Below, piece by piece: positions 42,458-51,558 of a DNA stretch of 64,000 nucleotides (its first letter is position 1; every line of letters begins with the position of its first letter). Position numbers and translations under genes: made by a program. Source of the DNA: CAZEPT01 sp964626965 (GTDB taxonomy: Bacteria; Patescibacteriota; Minisyncoccia; Phycocordibacterales; UBA9973); NCBI GenBank assembly GCA_964626965.1, contig CAZVHB010000001.1, positions 70,265 through 134,264 of the forward strand. The letters run 5' to 3'. Under the pieces are notes generated by a model, which worked only from the letters and a program-made list of their open reading frames with translations, had not been told where the DNA came from and did no database searches.

Positions 42458-42898
42458 ATGATTTACTTAGAAAAACCAGAAAATTTCGAATCTGAATTCG
42501 ATATTGTTGGAATTTTGATCCACTATAAAAAATCTTTTTTGTTACTAAAAAGAGCCTTACATAAACCGCAAGGTGGAACATGGGGTGCACCAGGTGGCAA
42601 AGTTGAAAAAAGAGACAAAAGTCTTGAAGCTGCGATCTTTCGCGAAACGGGTGAAGAAACAGGTATCGAGCTTGATCTACAGAAACTCATGTACTACAAA
42701 CCTTTTTACGTTTTTCATGAGGGACGTTATTTCATCTATCATTTATATTCATACGAGGTTCAGGAGAAGCCAGAAATTATACTGGAAAAAGGCGGACACG
42801 ATGCGAGTGATTGGTTCACAAAAGATGGTGCATTACAACTCGAACTCATTCATGATATGGCTTTTTGTATTGAGGATTTTGCTGGTTCATTAACTTAA
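42458..42898 (+). CDS. Nudix hydrolase
   Basis: 146 residues, single Nudix domain. The Nudix box is complete at its core: GGKVEKRDKSLEAAIFRETG then EETGIEL, with REXXEE and the glycine. Nudix enzymes cleave nucleoside diphosphate linkages; the substrate is unknown but a MutT-like nucleotide cleaner is possible because of the KRALHKPQGGTWGAPGGK start. A -10 box TATACT lies at 42435-42440. No terminator is seen between it and the uvrB region except at 42994. Confidence 0.85.
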   Translation: MIYLEKPENFESEFDIVGILIHYKKSFLLLKRALHKPQGGTWGAPGGKVEKRDKSLEAAIFRETGEETGIELDLQKLMYYKPFYVFHEGRYFIYHLYSYEVQEKPEIILEKGGHDASDWFTKDGALQLELIHDMAFCIEDFAGSLT

Positions 42899-42993
42899 CT
42901 TATTGAGTAGCTTTGTGTTTTTATTTGTTACGATCAAAAAAGGACACACACGGTCTTGCTTGGAACATTCATCGTGTAAAGAAGTTACTTATG

Positions 42994-43018
42994 GCGGTCC
43001 TGATGGGCCGCTTTTTTT
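42994..43018 (+). terminator. terminator between the Nudix gene and uvrB
   Basis: GCGGTCC with GGGCCGC (one G-U), loop TGAT, then seven T. The about 95 bases before it (42899-42993) hold no recognisable gene or RNA. Confidence 0.75.
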
Positions 43019-43034
43019 ATTTCCTATTTTCGCG

Positions 43035-43040
43035 TACACT
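43035..43040 (+). promoter_or_regulatory. -10 box for uvrB
   Basis: TACACT, six bases before the GTG at 43047. This supports the GTG start. Confidence 0.4.
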
Positions 43041-43046
43041 GTGAGT

Positions 43047-45092
43047 GTGAAAAGGAATAGTCCATTCAATATACAGAGTGAATATAAGCCGGCTGGCGAT
43101 CAACCGGAGGCTATTTCGGCGCTCCTCAAAGGACTTGAAAAGGGTAATGATAGACAGACACTCCTTGGTGTGACGGGCTCGGGAAAGACGTTTACGATGG
43201 CGAATGTGATACAACAGTGGGGTAAAGCCACCCTTGTTATTGCTCACAATAAAACACTCGCTGCTCAGCTCGCGCAAGAGTTTCGTGAATTTTTCCCTGA
43301 TGCAGCGGTTCATTACTTTGTCTCATACTATGACTACTATCAACCAGAAGCCTACATGCCGGTGACTGATACCTTTATTGAAAAAGATGCCACGATCAAT
43401 GAAGAGATTGATCGACTTCGTCATGCGACAACACAGGCACTCCTCACTCGTCCTGACGTGATTATCGTTGCGTCTGTTTCGTGTATCTATGGTTTGGGTT
43501 CACCTGTCGAATACGAAGCAAAAAATCTCCATATTAAAGTCGGACAAAAGGTTGCGCGGATAGATTTGATGAAGCAACTTCTCGACATGCAGTACGAGCG
43601 TACGACCGCTGACCTTACTCCTGCAACATTTCGCGCGATTGGTTCACGGCTTGATATTATGCCAGTGTCCGAAACAGATGGGTATAGAATAGAATTTGCT
43701 GGTAATACGGTGAGTGAAATTACAAAGTACGCGACTGTGTCATCACAAAATATTGCGAGCTTGAAAGATTTTTTTGTGTTTCCTGCAAAACACTTTATGA
43801 CGCAAAAAAGTGAAAGAGAAAATGCTGTAAAAAGTATCAAAGCAGAACTCGCGACACAACTCAAACATTTTGAAAAAGAAGGCAAACTTTTGGAAGCAGA
43901 TCGTATTAAAAGAAGAACCAATTATGATACTGCAATGATTAAAGAAGTTGGGTATTGTTCTGGTATTGAAAACTACTCTCGACACCTCTCTGGTAAAAAA
44001 GCAGGTGAACCACCTGATACGCTTATTTCATATTTTCCACACAAAGCAGACGGAACACCAGACTTTCTCACTATTATCGATGAATCTCATGTAACACTCC
44101 CACAGCTTCACGGTATGTATGCGGGTGATGCATCTCGCAAAAATACACTCGTTGAATTTGGCTTTCGACTACCTTCTGCAAAAGATAACAGACCACTTAA
44201 ATATCCAGAATTTGCGGAACGTATCGGACAAGTCGTGTATGTCTCAGCAACACCAGGAACACATGAGAGAGAAGAAAGTGCGCAGGTTGTTGAACAGGTC
44301 ATTCGTCCAACAGGATTGATCGATCCTGAAATTACTATTCGACCAGTGATAGAAAAAGGCGCATATCCTGGGCAGATTCAAGATTTTATACAGCAAGCTA
44401 AAAAAACTATTTCCGGTGGCGGACGAGTGCTCGCGACGACACTGACAAAAAAAATGGCAGAAGATTTGTCAGTATATTTGAAAGATCAAAAAGAAGAATC
44501 TGGTAAAAAAATAAAAGCAGAATATTTACATAGTGATATCAAGACGATTGACCGTATCAAGATTTTGACCAGCTTCAGGAAAGGCGAATTCGACTGTCTT
44601 GTTGGTGTAAACTTACTCCGAGAAGGACTCGACTTACCAGAGGTAGAACTCATCGGTATTTTGGATGCTGACAAAGAAGGTTTTTTGCGTAGCGAGACAT
44701 CGCTCATTCAGACGATTGGGCGTGCTGCTCGAAATGTAAAAGGTCATGTTATTTTATATGCTGATCATATGACCGGTTCTATGGATCGAGCAATTGGCGA
44801 GACAAATAGACGTCGTGCAAAACAAGTTGCATACAATAAAGCTCACGGTATCACACCAAAAACGATTTTGAAAAAAATTCATGATATTACACAGGAACTC
44901 GAGAGTGAACACAAAAAAGCGGTGATGATGAATCTTGATATTGATTCGGCTGTATTTAAAAAAGATCCAAAGAAATTGATCAAGCTCAAAGAAAAAGAAA
45001 TGAACACTGCGGTGAAAGAACTCGACTTTGAAACCGCCGCGATTTTACGTGATGAGATTATTGTGTTGAAAGATCGATTGGCAAAAAAATAG
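43047..45092 (+). CDS. uvrB: excinuclease ABC subunit B
   Basis: 681 residues from the GTG at 43047, which gives the usual start region FNIQSEYKPAGDQPEAI; the frame is open 48 codons upstream through a terminator, so that extension is rejected. Walker A is GVTGSGKT, followed by the beta-hairpin region VSYYDYYQPEAYMP and YVSATPG, helicase motifs LLREGLDLPEVEL and QTIGRAARN. The C-terminal UVR domain (ELDFETAAILRDEI) binds UvrC. It verifies DNA damage handed over by UvrA. Confidence 0.97.
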   Translation: MKRNSPFNIQSEYKPAGDQPEAISALLKGLEKGNDRQTLLGVTGSGKTFTMANVIQQWGKATLVIAHNKTLAAQLAQEFREFFPDAAVHYFVSYYDYYQPEAYMPVTDTFIEKDATINEEIDRLRHATTQALLTRPDVIIVASVSCIYGLGSPVEYEAKNLHIKVGQKVARIDLMKQLLDMQYERTTADLTPATFRAIGSRLDIMPVSETDGYRIEFAGNTVSEITKYATVSSQNIASLKDFFVFPAKHFMTQKSERENAVKSIKAELATQLKHFEKEGKLLEADRIKRRTNYDTAMIKEVGYCSGIENYSRHLSGKKAGEPPDTLISYFPHKADGTPDFLTIIDESHVTLPQLHGMYAGDASRKNTLVEFGFRLPSAKDNRPLKYPEFAERIGQVVYVSATPGTHEREESAQVVEQVIRPTGLIDPEITIRPVIEKGAYPGQIQDFIQQAKKTISGGGRVLATTLTKKMAEDLSVYLKDQKEESGKKIKAEYLHSDIKTIDRIKILTSFRKGEFDCLVGVNLLREGLDLPEVELIGILDADKEGFLRSETSLIQTIGRAARNVKGHVILYADHMTGSMDRAIGETNRRRAKQVAYNKAHGITPKTILKKIHDITQELESEHKKAVMMNLDIDSAVFKKDPKKLIKLKEKEMNTAVKELDFETAAILRDEIIVLKDRLAKK

Positions 45093-45105
45093 CAAAGAGT
45101 ATACT
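45078..45105 (+). promoter_or_regulatory. promoter for the DUF3298 gene
   Basis: TTGGCA (45078-45083), 16-base spacer, TATACT (45100-45105), 8 bases to the ATG. It overlaps the end of uvrB. Confidence 0.55.
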
Positions 45106-45113
45106 TACTATAT

Positions 45114-45977
45114 ATGGAAAACCAACGTGTCAGACCTATCTATCTTTTTCTTCTTGTTGCAACAATGATTTTGCTGGGGTTTCATTTTTGGTCTCTCTAC
45201 AAAAAACCAAAAATCGTGACTCCACCTGTTCAAAATATGGTACCGGAAAATACTCCTATTCCGGGTATGGTGAATCCTCTGTATGTTTACACTAAAAAAA
45301 TCACAGAGAGTAATCAATATACGACTATCGGTATAGAATATCCGGAACTTAAAAATATTGATGTGAAAGAAAACCGTAAGATAAGTGAATTTTATACAAA
45401 ATTTATTACTGAGCATAATAAAATTTCAAAAGAAAATCTCAAGGCTCGTTTTGAAACCGATGAGGCAAATGCAGGTAAGTCATTTTCTGCTCTCATGCTC
45501 TCTGAAGATGATAAATTTCCTGCGTATGGAAAATATACTCCATTTCAAGTAAATGATGACTATGTGAGCGTTCTCTTTTTGTACGGTGCGTTTCAGGGTG
45601 GGGCACATGGATTTGAAAATTACTTTTCGCTTAATTATGATGTGAAGAATAAAAAAACACTCACGCTTACAGATATTTTGAAAGATAAAAAAATAGAACA
45701 AGCGAGTATTCTTGATTTTCTCTCTGAAGAATCTCGCAAGCAATTACTTATAAGGTTTGCACCCGAAGTGGAGTATAAAAAATCAATCGATGACCTTGTT
45801 TATGATCATGATCAGTATGAGTTTATTATTGATAGTATTTATTCTGGTACTGAACCAGACTCAAAAAACTTTAGTATATATACCTTTACTCCGGACGAAT
45901 TAACTATCTACTTTGGCCAGTATCAAGTTGCATCATATGTGGAGGGTATGCAAGAGGTAAAAATTCCACTTAAATAA
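45114..45977 (+). CDS. membrane-anchored DUF3298/RsiV-like protein
   Basis: 287 residues. One N-terminal membrane segment (about 8-27) leads to an extracytoplasmic domain. It has YGAFQGGAHGFENYFSLNYD followed by LTLTDIL and ends with FTPDELTIYFGQYQVASYVE. This is the DUF4163-DUF3298 pattern found in RsiV, an anti-sigma factor that binds lysozyme. No anti-sigma segment is seen at the cytoplasmic end, so it may be a lysozyme-binding or wall-contact protein only. It sits between uvrB and uvrA with its own promoter and terminator. Confidence 0.75.
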   Translation: MENQRVRPIYLFLLVATMILLGFHFWSLYKKPKIVTPPVQNMVPENTPIPGMVNPLYVYTKKITESNQYTTIGIEYPELKNIDVKENRKISEFYTKFITEHNKISKENLKARFETDEANAGKSFSALMLSEDDKFPAYGKYTPFQVNDDYVSVLFLYGAFQGGAHGFENYFSLNYDVKNKKTLTLTDILKDKKIEQASILDFLSEESRKQLLIRFAPEVEYKKSIDDLVYDHDQYEFIIDSIYSGTEPDSKNFSIYTFTPDELTIYFGQYQVASYVEGMQEVKIPLK

Positions 45978-45985
45978 AATAGAAT

Positions 45986-46034
45986 AACCCCTATCAAAAA
46001 AATCCTTTATATAAGGATTTTTTTGATAGGGGTT
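45986..46034 (+). terminator. terminator after the DUF3298 gene
   Basis: Perfect 22-bp stem (45986-46007 with 46013-46034), loop of five, with seven T near the tip. Very stable. Confidence 0.85.
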
Positions 46035-46038
46035 TGTG

Positions 46039-46047
46039 TGGTATGAT
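46039..46047 (+). promoter_or_regulatory. extended -10 promoter for uvrA
   Basis: TGG followed by TATGAT (46042-46047), six bases to the ATG at 46054. Confidence 0.55.
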
Positions 46048-46053
46048 ACCGTT

Positions 46054-48663
46054 ATGTCAAAGAAAACTCACCCTATTGAATACATTACCGTTAAAGGTGC
46101 GCGAACACATAACCTCAAAAATATCAACGTAGAAATTCCTCGAAATACCATGACTGTTATTACTGGTATGTCAGGGAGTGGAAAGTCATCACTCGCTTTT
46201 GATACTATTTTTGCTGAAGGACAACGTCGCTATGTCGAGTCTCTCTCGGCGTATGCTCGGCAATTTCTTAACCAAATGCCAAAGCCAGATGTTGATGAAA
46301 TTACCGGATTGTCTCCGGCTATTTCGATTGACCAAAAATCCCGCTCGAACAATCCTCGCTCAACTGTCGCAACGATTACTGAAATCTACGACTACCTCCG
46401 TGTGCTCTATGCACGTGTGGGTACTCCTCATTGTCCAGAGTGTGGTGAGCCAATCAAGAAACTTTCAAATGAAGAAATCATTGCTTTTGTCTTGGAGAAA
46501 GTACAAGCGCATCTCAAAAAAAATACTGGCAAAAATAAAGAATTGATGGGAGTAAGGTGGAACGAAACAAAAGTCACAGTACTCGCACCATTATTACGCG
46601 GAAGAAAAGGTGAGCACTATCAGATGCTCTATGACTTACTTGGAAAAGGATTCGGCGAAGTTCGCGTTGACGGAGTGGTGAAAAGTCTTCGCGATCGTAT
46701 TGATCTCTCAAAAAATAAAAAGCACGAGATAGATGTCCTTGTTGACACACTCGCACTTCATGAATTTAAAGATGATAAAGAGGGTTCTCGTATGCGACTC
46801 TCAGAAGCTGTGGAGCGAGCGCTCACAGAATCAGATGGACTTGTTACCATCTCTTTTGAAACAGGTGAAGAATTTATTCTCTCAGCAAAATTTGCCTGTA
46901 AGAATGATGGATTTTCATTTCCTGAAATAGAACCACGACTGTTCTCTTTTAACTCACCATATGGTGCATGTCCTGAATGTAACGGACTCGGAACAAAATA
47001 CTTTGCAGCACTTGATGAATGTAGTGCCTGTGATGGAAAACGTCTCAGAACAGAAGCACTTCACGTCATGATCGGAGGTGATTTAAAAACTGGAAAAAAT
47101 ATCGTGGACTTCACTTCGATGTCGATCAAAAATGCACAAGAGTTTATAAAAAATCTCAAACTCACAGGAAATGAAAAAGATATTTCACTACCTGTTCTTC
47201 GTGAGATTACCGACCGTTTGCAGTTTATGCTCAACGTCGGACTTGAATACCTCTCACTTGATCGTCGTGCAAATACACTCTCCGGTGGAGAAGCACAACG
47301 TATTCGTCTTGCTTCACAGCTTGGTTCTCGACTTGTGGGGGCGCTCTACGTACTGGATGAACCGACGATTGGTCTCCATCAACGTGATAACGAACGACTC
47401 ATCAATACACTTACTGATTTGCGCGATCTCGGCAACACGATCATTGTCGTAGAGCACGATGAAGATACTATTTATTCATCTGATTACATAATTGATATTG
47501 GTCCACTTGCTGGTGTTCATGGTGGAGAGGTGATTGCCGATGGATACTTGGCGGACCTTTTGTCAGCAAAGAAAAATACGAGTGGTAGTAGAACCCTCGG
47601 CTATTTGCGAAACGAACTTTCAATTCCAATTCCAGATGAAAGACGTTCGAAAGATAAAGGCTCACTCAAAATCGTCAATGGAAATGTATTTAATATAAAA
47701 AATATGCAGGCGGAAATTCCTCTTGGGAAATTGGTCTGTATTACCGGTGTATCTGGATCTGGGAAATCTTCATTTATGTATGAGATCGTCCACAAAAACC
47801 TCCAGGCACGACTCGAACGAAAATACAGAACAGCAAAAGTATTTAACTGCGCATCGTTTACTGGTACAGAGTATCTCTCTCGAGCTATTCTTATTGATCA
47901 GTCACCGATTGGTCGTACACCTCGTTCAAACTTGGCGACGTATACTGGCGCATTTACTCATATTCGTGATATGTTCGCGACGACTGACGATGCACGACTT
48001 CGCGGGTGGAAAGCAAATCGTTTCTCTTTCAATGTGAAAGGTGGACGTTGTGAAGCCTGCGAAGGGAATGGCGAAATTGCTGTCGAGATGCACTTCCTCC
48101 CAACTGTCTATGTGACCTGTGACGTTTGTAATGGAAAACGTTTTGATAAAGAAACACTTACAGTGAAATACAAAAAGAAAAATATCTACGATGTGCTTCA
48201 AATGACTGTCGAAGAATCTTTGGTATTTTTTGAAGATATTCCAGCTATTTATGATAGATTAAAAACACTGAACGATGTCGGGCTCAACTATCTCAAGCTC
48301 GGACAAAGCGCAACAACGCTCTCCGGTGGGGAAGCACAGCGTGTTAAAATATCATCTGAACTGTATCGTCCTCATGTAGAAAAAACAATTTATTTACTCG
48401 ATGAACCAACTGTCGGACTGCACTATGATGACGTGGCGAAACTTCTCGATGTGCTCAATATGCTCGTGAATAAAGGGAACTCCGTAGTACTTATTGAACA
48501 CAGTATGGACATTATCAAATGCGCTGACTATATTCTCGATATTGGTCCAGAAGGTGGAGTCGGGGGTGGAAACCTCGTGGCTAAAGGAACACCTGAAGAA
48601 GTCGCGAATAATAAAAATTCTTACACCGGACAGTACTTAAAAAAAGTGTTGAGGAAGAAATAG
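46054..48663 (+). CDS. uvrA: excinuclease ABC subunit A
   Basis: 869 residues from the ATG at 46054, short for UvrA (about 940). Two ABC ATPase halves are present: Walker A GMSGSGKSSLAF and VSGSGKSSFMYE, signatures SGGEAQRIRLA and SGGEAQRVKIS, Walker B LYVLDEPTIGLHQ and IYLLDEPTVGLHY. Zinc modules have CPECGEP and C..C pairs CPECNGLG, CSACDG, then CEACEGNGE and CDVCNGKRF. It scans DNA for lesions and loads UvrB. The shorter length may reflect a reduced UvrB-binding or insertion domain. Confidence 0.97.
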   Translation: MSKKTHPIEYITVKGARTHNLKNINVEIPRNTMTVITGMSGSGKSSLAFDTIFAEGQRRYVESLSAYARQFLNQMPKPDVDEITGLSPAISIDQKSRSNNPRSTVATITEIYDYLRVLYARVGTPHCPECGEPIKKLSNEEIIAFVLEKVQAHLKKNTGKNKELMGVRWNETKVTVLAPLLRGRKGEHYQMLYDLLGKGFGEVRVDGVVKSLRDRIDLSKNKKHEIDVLVDTLALHEFKDDKEGSRMRLSEAVERALTESDGLVTISFETGEEFILSAKFACKNDGFSFPEIEPRLFSFNSPYGACPECNGLGTKYFAALDECSACDGKRLRTEALHVMIGGDLKTGKNIVDFTSMSIKNAQEFIKNLKLTGNEKDISLPVLREITDRLQFMLNVGLEYLSLDRRANTLSGGEAQRIRLASQLGSRLVGALYVLDEPTIGLHQRDNERLINTLTDLRDLGNTIIVVEHDEDTIYSSDYIIDIGPLAGVHGGEVIADGYLADLLSAKKNTSGSRTLGYLRNELSIPIPDERRSKDKGSLKIVNGNVFNIKNMQAEIPLGKLVCITGVSGSGKSSFMYEIVHKNLQARLERKYRTAKVFNCASFTGTEYLSRAILIDQSPIGRTPRSNLATYTGAFTHIRDMFATTDDARLRGWKANRFSFNVKGGRCEACEGNGEIAVEMHFLPTVYVTCDVCNGKRFDKETLTVKYKKKNIYDVLQMTVEESLVFFEDIPAIYDRLKTLNDVGLNYLKLGQSATTLSGGEAQRVKISSELYRPHVEKTIYLLDEPTVGLHYDDVAKLLDVLNMLVNKGNSVVLIEHSMDIIKCADYILDIGPEGGVGGGNLVAKGTPEEVANNKNSYTGQYLKKVLRKK

Positions 48664-48669
48664 ATAATA

Positions 48670-48695
48670 AAAAAGCTCGGAGTTATCCGAGTTTT
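48670..48695 (+). terminator. terminator after uvrA
   Basis: CTCGGA-GTTA-TCCGAG followed by TTTTATT. Bases 48696-48777 hold nothing I recognise. Confidence 0.7.
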
Positions 48696-48777
48696 ATTGC
48701 TATCTAATTGGTGTATATAAGGTGGTCCGACTGCGCTGGTAATCAGTGGGCAGCCTTTTGTAGTTGCGCGTACACTT

Positions 48778-49035
48778 TTAAAAAAATATCTTAGTTATGA
48801 TTTCTCCAATTTTTATGCCTGGATATGTAAGATACGTATGAATCTTAACTCCAACTGACTGAGAGTTATTAATTTCATATTGCAATATTTTCCAATGCTT
48901 GAAAGAGATTGTTTTGGCCGGTTTGCTTGTCCGTTGTGAATGCATGATTACAGGCTCTATTGCCCAAAGCCATATGTAAACAAAATAGATAAAAGTAAAA
49001 ATTAAAAGGGCTGAAAATATCTTTTGTTTTTTCAT
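48778..49035 (-). CDS. small single-pass membrane or secreted protein
   Basis: 85 residues from an ATG at 49035; a longer open frame exists upstream but has no better start. A hydrophobic N-terminus (MKKQKIFSALLIFTFIYFVY) could be a signal peptide or anchor. The rest is short, with no family recognised. Codon use looks normal. I am not sure it is expressed. Confidence 0.4.
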   Translation of the reverse strand: MKKQKIFSALLIFTFIYFVYIWLWAIEPVIMHSQRTSKPAKTISFKHWKILQYEINNSQSVGVKIHTYLTYPGIKIGEIITKIFF

Positions 49036-49110
49036 AAAATTATTTTTTATTTTTTGTGCAAAATTGCGTTTTCTTTTTAGAATACTACCTAAATAAAAGA
49101 TAGTCAAATA

Positions 49111-49143
49111 AAAAATCCCAGAACGAATCTTGGGATTTTTTTA
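49111..49143 (-). terminator. terminator on the minus strand after the 49157 gene
   Basis: AAAAATCCCA with TGGGATTTTT (49111-49120 with 49131-49140), with A and T runs on both sides, so possibly bidirectional. Confidence 0.7.
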
Positions 49144-49156
49144 TATATACGCACAA

Positions 49157-49360
49157 TTAAAAGGACGTCTTACGTTCTGTGTTTACCCATAGGCAACCAA
49201 GGGTTCCGAGTGTGTTTAAAAACGGACAAAATGTAAAGACAGGGCCTAACCATGGATCCTCTTTCGAGAGATCTTTTAAGGTTTGTTTATAAATCGTCAT
49301 GTTGAAAATCATAGACATGACATAGGCAATAATGGAGAAAAGTATTTCATTTACACTCAT
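49157..49360 (-). CDS. small membrane protein
   Basis: 67 residues from an ATG at 49360. Two hydrophobic stretches are visible (about 5-22 and 42-60), the second with WLGPVFTFCPFLNTLGTLGC. No known family. It is on the strand opposite to uvrA and uvrC, with a terminator after it, which supports it being a real gene. Confidence 0.5.
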   Translation of the reverse strand: MSVNEILFSIIAYVMSMIFNMTIYKQTLKDLSKEDPWLGPVFTFCPFLNTLGTLGCLWVNTERKTSF

Positions 49361-49402
49361 AATTGACAAGTTTTTATTTAAACATATAATATACTATATA
49401 TC

Positions 49403-50640
49403 ATGAAAAGTCAAGAGCTGAAGAAAACTAAACTTCCCGATAAGCCAGGTGTCTATTTTTTCCTTAGAAATAAAGAGATTTTGTATATCGGAAAAGCTAC
49501 ATCGCTGCGTTCTCGAGTAATGAGCTATTTTTCAAAAGATATCACTGAGAAACGAAGTATGAGTATCGGTGATATGGTGGTGCTTACGACGCATGTGGAT
49601 TTTACTGAAACAGACACTGCTCTTGAGGCGCTCTTGCTTGAAGCTGAACTGATTAAGAAACATCGACCAAAATATAATACAAAAGAGAAAGATGACAAGA
49701 GCTGGAACTATGTAATCATCACAAATGATACTGTCCCTCAAGTGCTTGTTATTCGTGGGCGGACACTGAAGATAGAAAAAGAACTTCAAAGCCTTAAGCC
49801 AAAATATACCTTTGGTCCATTTTCAAATGGAGGAGCTATAAAAGAAGGACTTCGGATTATTCGTCGTATTTTTCCCTATATCGATAATCGATCTATTCAA
49901 AAAGACAAATATGAATTTTATAAACAGCTCGGCCTGACTCCAGACACCAGTAATACCAGTGCACTTTTGCAATACAAAAAAAATATTAAAAATATCGTGC
50001 TCTTTTTCCAAGGAAAGAAAAAAGATATCTTGAAAGGTCTTGAAAATGATATGAAAATACTCGCGAAACAGTTGCGTTTTGAAGAAGCAAATATAATAAA
50101 GAAGCAAATTTTTGCACTGACACATATCAACGATGTTGCTGTCATAAAGTCTGATTTCCTTGAAGTGCACGCAGGTGATGAAAAAGGAATTCGTATTGAA
50201 GGCTATGACGTGGCGCACCTCGGTGGGAAAGATATGGTGGGAGTGATGACGGTTATGGTGAATGGGCAAGTTGATAAATCTGAATACAAAAAGTTTTTGA
50301 TCAAAACTCAAACAGGTGCAAATGATACAGGAGCACTCTATGAAATACTCATGCGACGATTTAGACATATTGAATGGGGGATACCAGATCTTGTTGTCGT
50401 CGATGGGGGAGTAGCTCAAATACATGTTGCAGAGCAGGTATTAAAATTCTATCAAATCAAAATCCCGATTGTATCGGTACTCAAGGACGTTCGACATAAA
50501 CCAAAAGATATTTTAGGAGATACAAATTGTGCGCAAAAATACAAAAAAGAAATTCTCCTAGTGAATAGTGAAGCACACCGATTTTCTATTACCTTTCATA
50601 AAGAAAAACGAGCAAAGAAATTTCTTAAACCAATTAATTA

Positions 50641-50641
<1 letters not shown>
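49403..50641 (+). CDS. uvrC: UvrC excinuclease subunit, short form
   Basis: 412 residues, against about 600. GIY-YIG nuclease (about 12-92): PGVYFFLRNKEILYIGKA. UVR/coiled segment near 215-235 (MKILAKQLRFEEANIIKKQI). RNase H-like nuclease domain with GYDVAHLGGKDMVGVMTVM and LVVVDGGVAQIHVAEQVL, ending HRFSITFHKEKRAKKF. The C-terminal HhH pair that grips DNA is missing. Incision on both sides of the lesion should still be possible. A TATACT box (49390-49395) sits 7 bases before the start. The stop is about 25 bases before a poly-G assembly gap. Confidence 0.93.
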
Positions 50642-50780
<139 letters not shown>

Positions 50781-50809
50781 TTTCCTTATTCTTATACTAA
50801 CCCCTTATA

Positions 50810-51376
50810 CTACTTTTTCTCAAATTCTCGATTTTCAATGAAGAGGGCAATTGGAATACCACCAAGAATAAGTACTCCATATACCCCTAAGATTATCCAA
50901 TATGAAAGAGATACACTATCGAGTACACCCAGCGTACAAATGAAAAGCCATGAGACAACCGAAATTGTTCCACAAATAAAAGATATTTGCCTAAATTTCT
51001 TTTCTTTAAGTGATGTAAAAAATTTCTTTTTGAGTAAGTGTGACCAAATGTATTTATCAAGTACGAATCCATTTACGAGGAGTATTGCAAGTACTGTCAT
51101 TTTGACCAAGAATTTTGCTGAGTGAATATATTTTTCTATATTACTAAAAAATATGCCCACACCGGAAAGGATAATAATCGGTAAACTGATGATAACTATC
51201 TTTGATAAAAGTGAAAGGGTAGAGAGTTCGGTTTTTGAGAGTTCTTTGTCTTTAGTGTAGAAATTAAAAAGTAAGTCTGATACGAGTGCTGCCCCCATAC
51301 CAAAAATCACACTCAGTACATGAAGTACGATAAAGATTGGTTTATTATCTGTAAAAAAAATTGTTGCTTCTTCCAT
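50810..51376 (-). CDS. multi-pass membrane protein
   Basis: 188 residues. Five hydrophobic segments are visible (about 12-38, 58-76, 85-105, 130-150, 158-180). A conserved-looking first part is LHVLSVIFGMGAALVSDLLF, and KFLVKMTVLAILLVNG lies in the middle. It resembles small DUF2269-like integral proteins but I cannot confirm it. Function unknown. It is the first gene after the second gap and is transcribed away from the GEVED gene. Confidence 0.65.
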   Translation of the reverse strand: MEEATIFFTDNKPIFIVLHVLSVIFGMGAALVSDLLFNFYTKDKELSKTELSTLSLLSKIVIISLPIIILSGVGIFFSNIEKYIHSAKFLVKMTVLAILLVNGFVLDKYIWSHLLKKKFFTSLKEKKFRQISFICGTISVVSWLFICTLGVLDSVSLSYWIILGVYGVLILGGIPIALFIENREFEKK

Positions 51377-51430
51377 ATAGTATGAGTATACAGTCTCTTT
51401 TTTGTTTTACAAACACGGGTTATCTTAATA

Positions 51431-51459
51431 TTGTAATAATCTATTTTTTGTGGTATGAT
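51431..51459 (+). promoter_or_regulatory. promoter for the GEVED surface protein
   Basis: TTGTAA (51431-51436), 17-base spacer ending in TGG, TATGAT (51454-51459). Leader of about 93 bases. Confidence 0.7.
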
Positions 51460-51488
51460 TTGACCAAATAAAATATCTTTGAAAAACA

Positions 51489-51540
51489 AGTTGAAAAGAC
51501 ATATAAGTATTTATTTGAATATTTATATGTCTTTTTAACT
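51489..51540 (+). promoter_or_regulatory. long hairpin in the leader of the GEVED gene
   Basis: 23-base arms (51489-51511 with 51518-51540), 21 Watson-Crick and two G-U pairs, six-base loop, with TTTTT in the right arm. Ends 18 bases before the ATG. Confidence 0.65.
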
Positions 51541-51558
51541 TCAAAAAATTATAAAATT

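Noticed and set aside
42899..42993. Possible small RNA before the uvrB terminator
   Set aside because: No match to tmRNA, 6S, SRP or RNase P features; more likely a 3' untranslated stretch of the Nudix gene.
42903..43046. 48-residue N-terminal extension of uvrB
   Set aside because: It would be translated through a clear terminator with seven T; a -10 box and GTG lie directly downstream.
49373..49402. TTGACA at 49373-49378 as -35 of uvrC
   Set aside because: The spacing to the nearby TATAAT (6) and TATACT (11) boxes is too short, so I left the uvrC promoter undefined.
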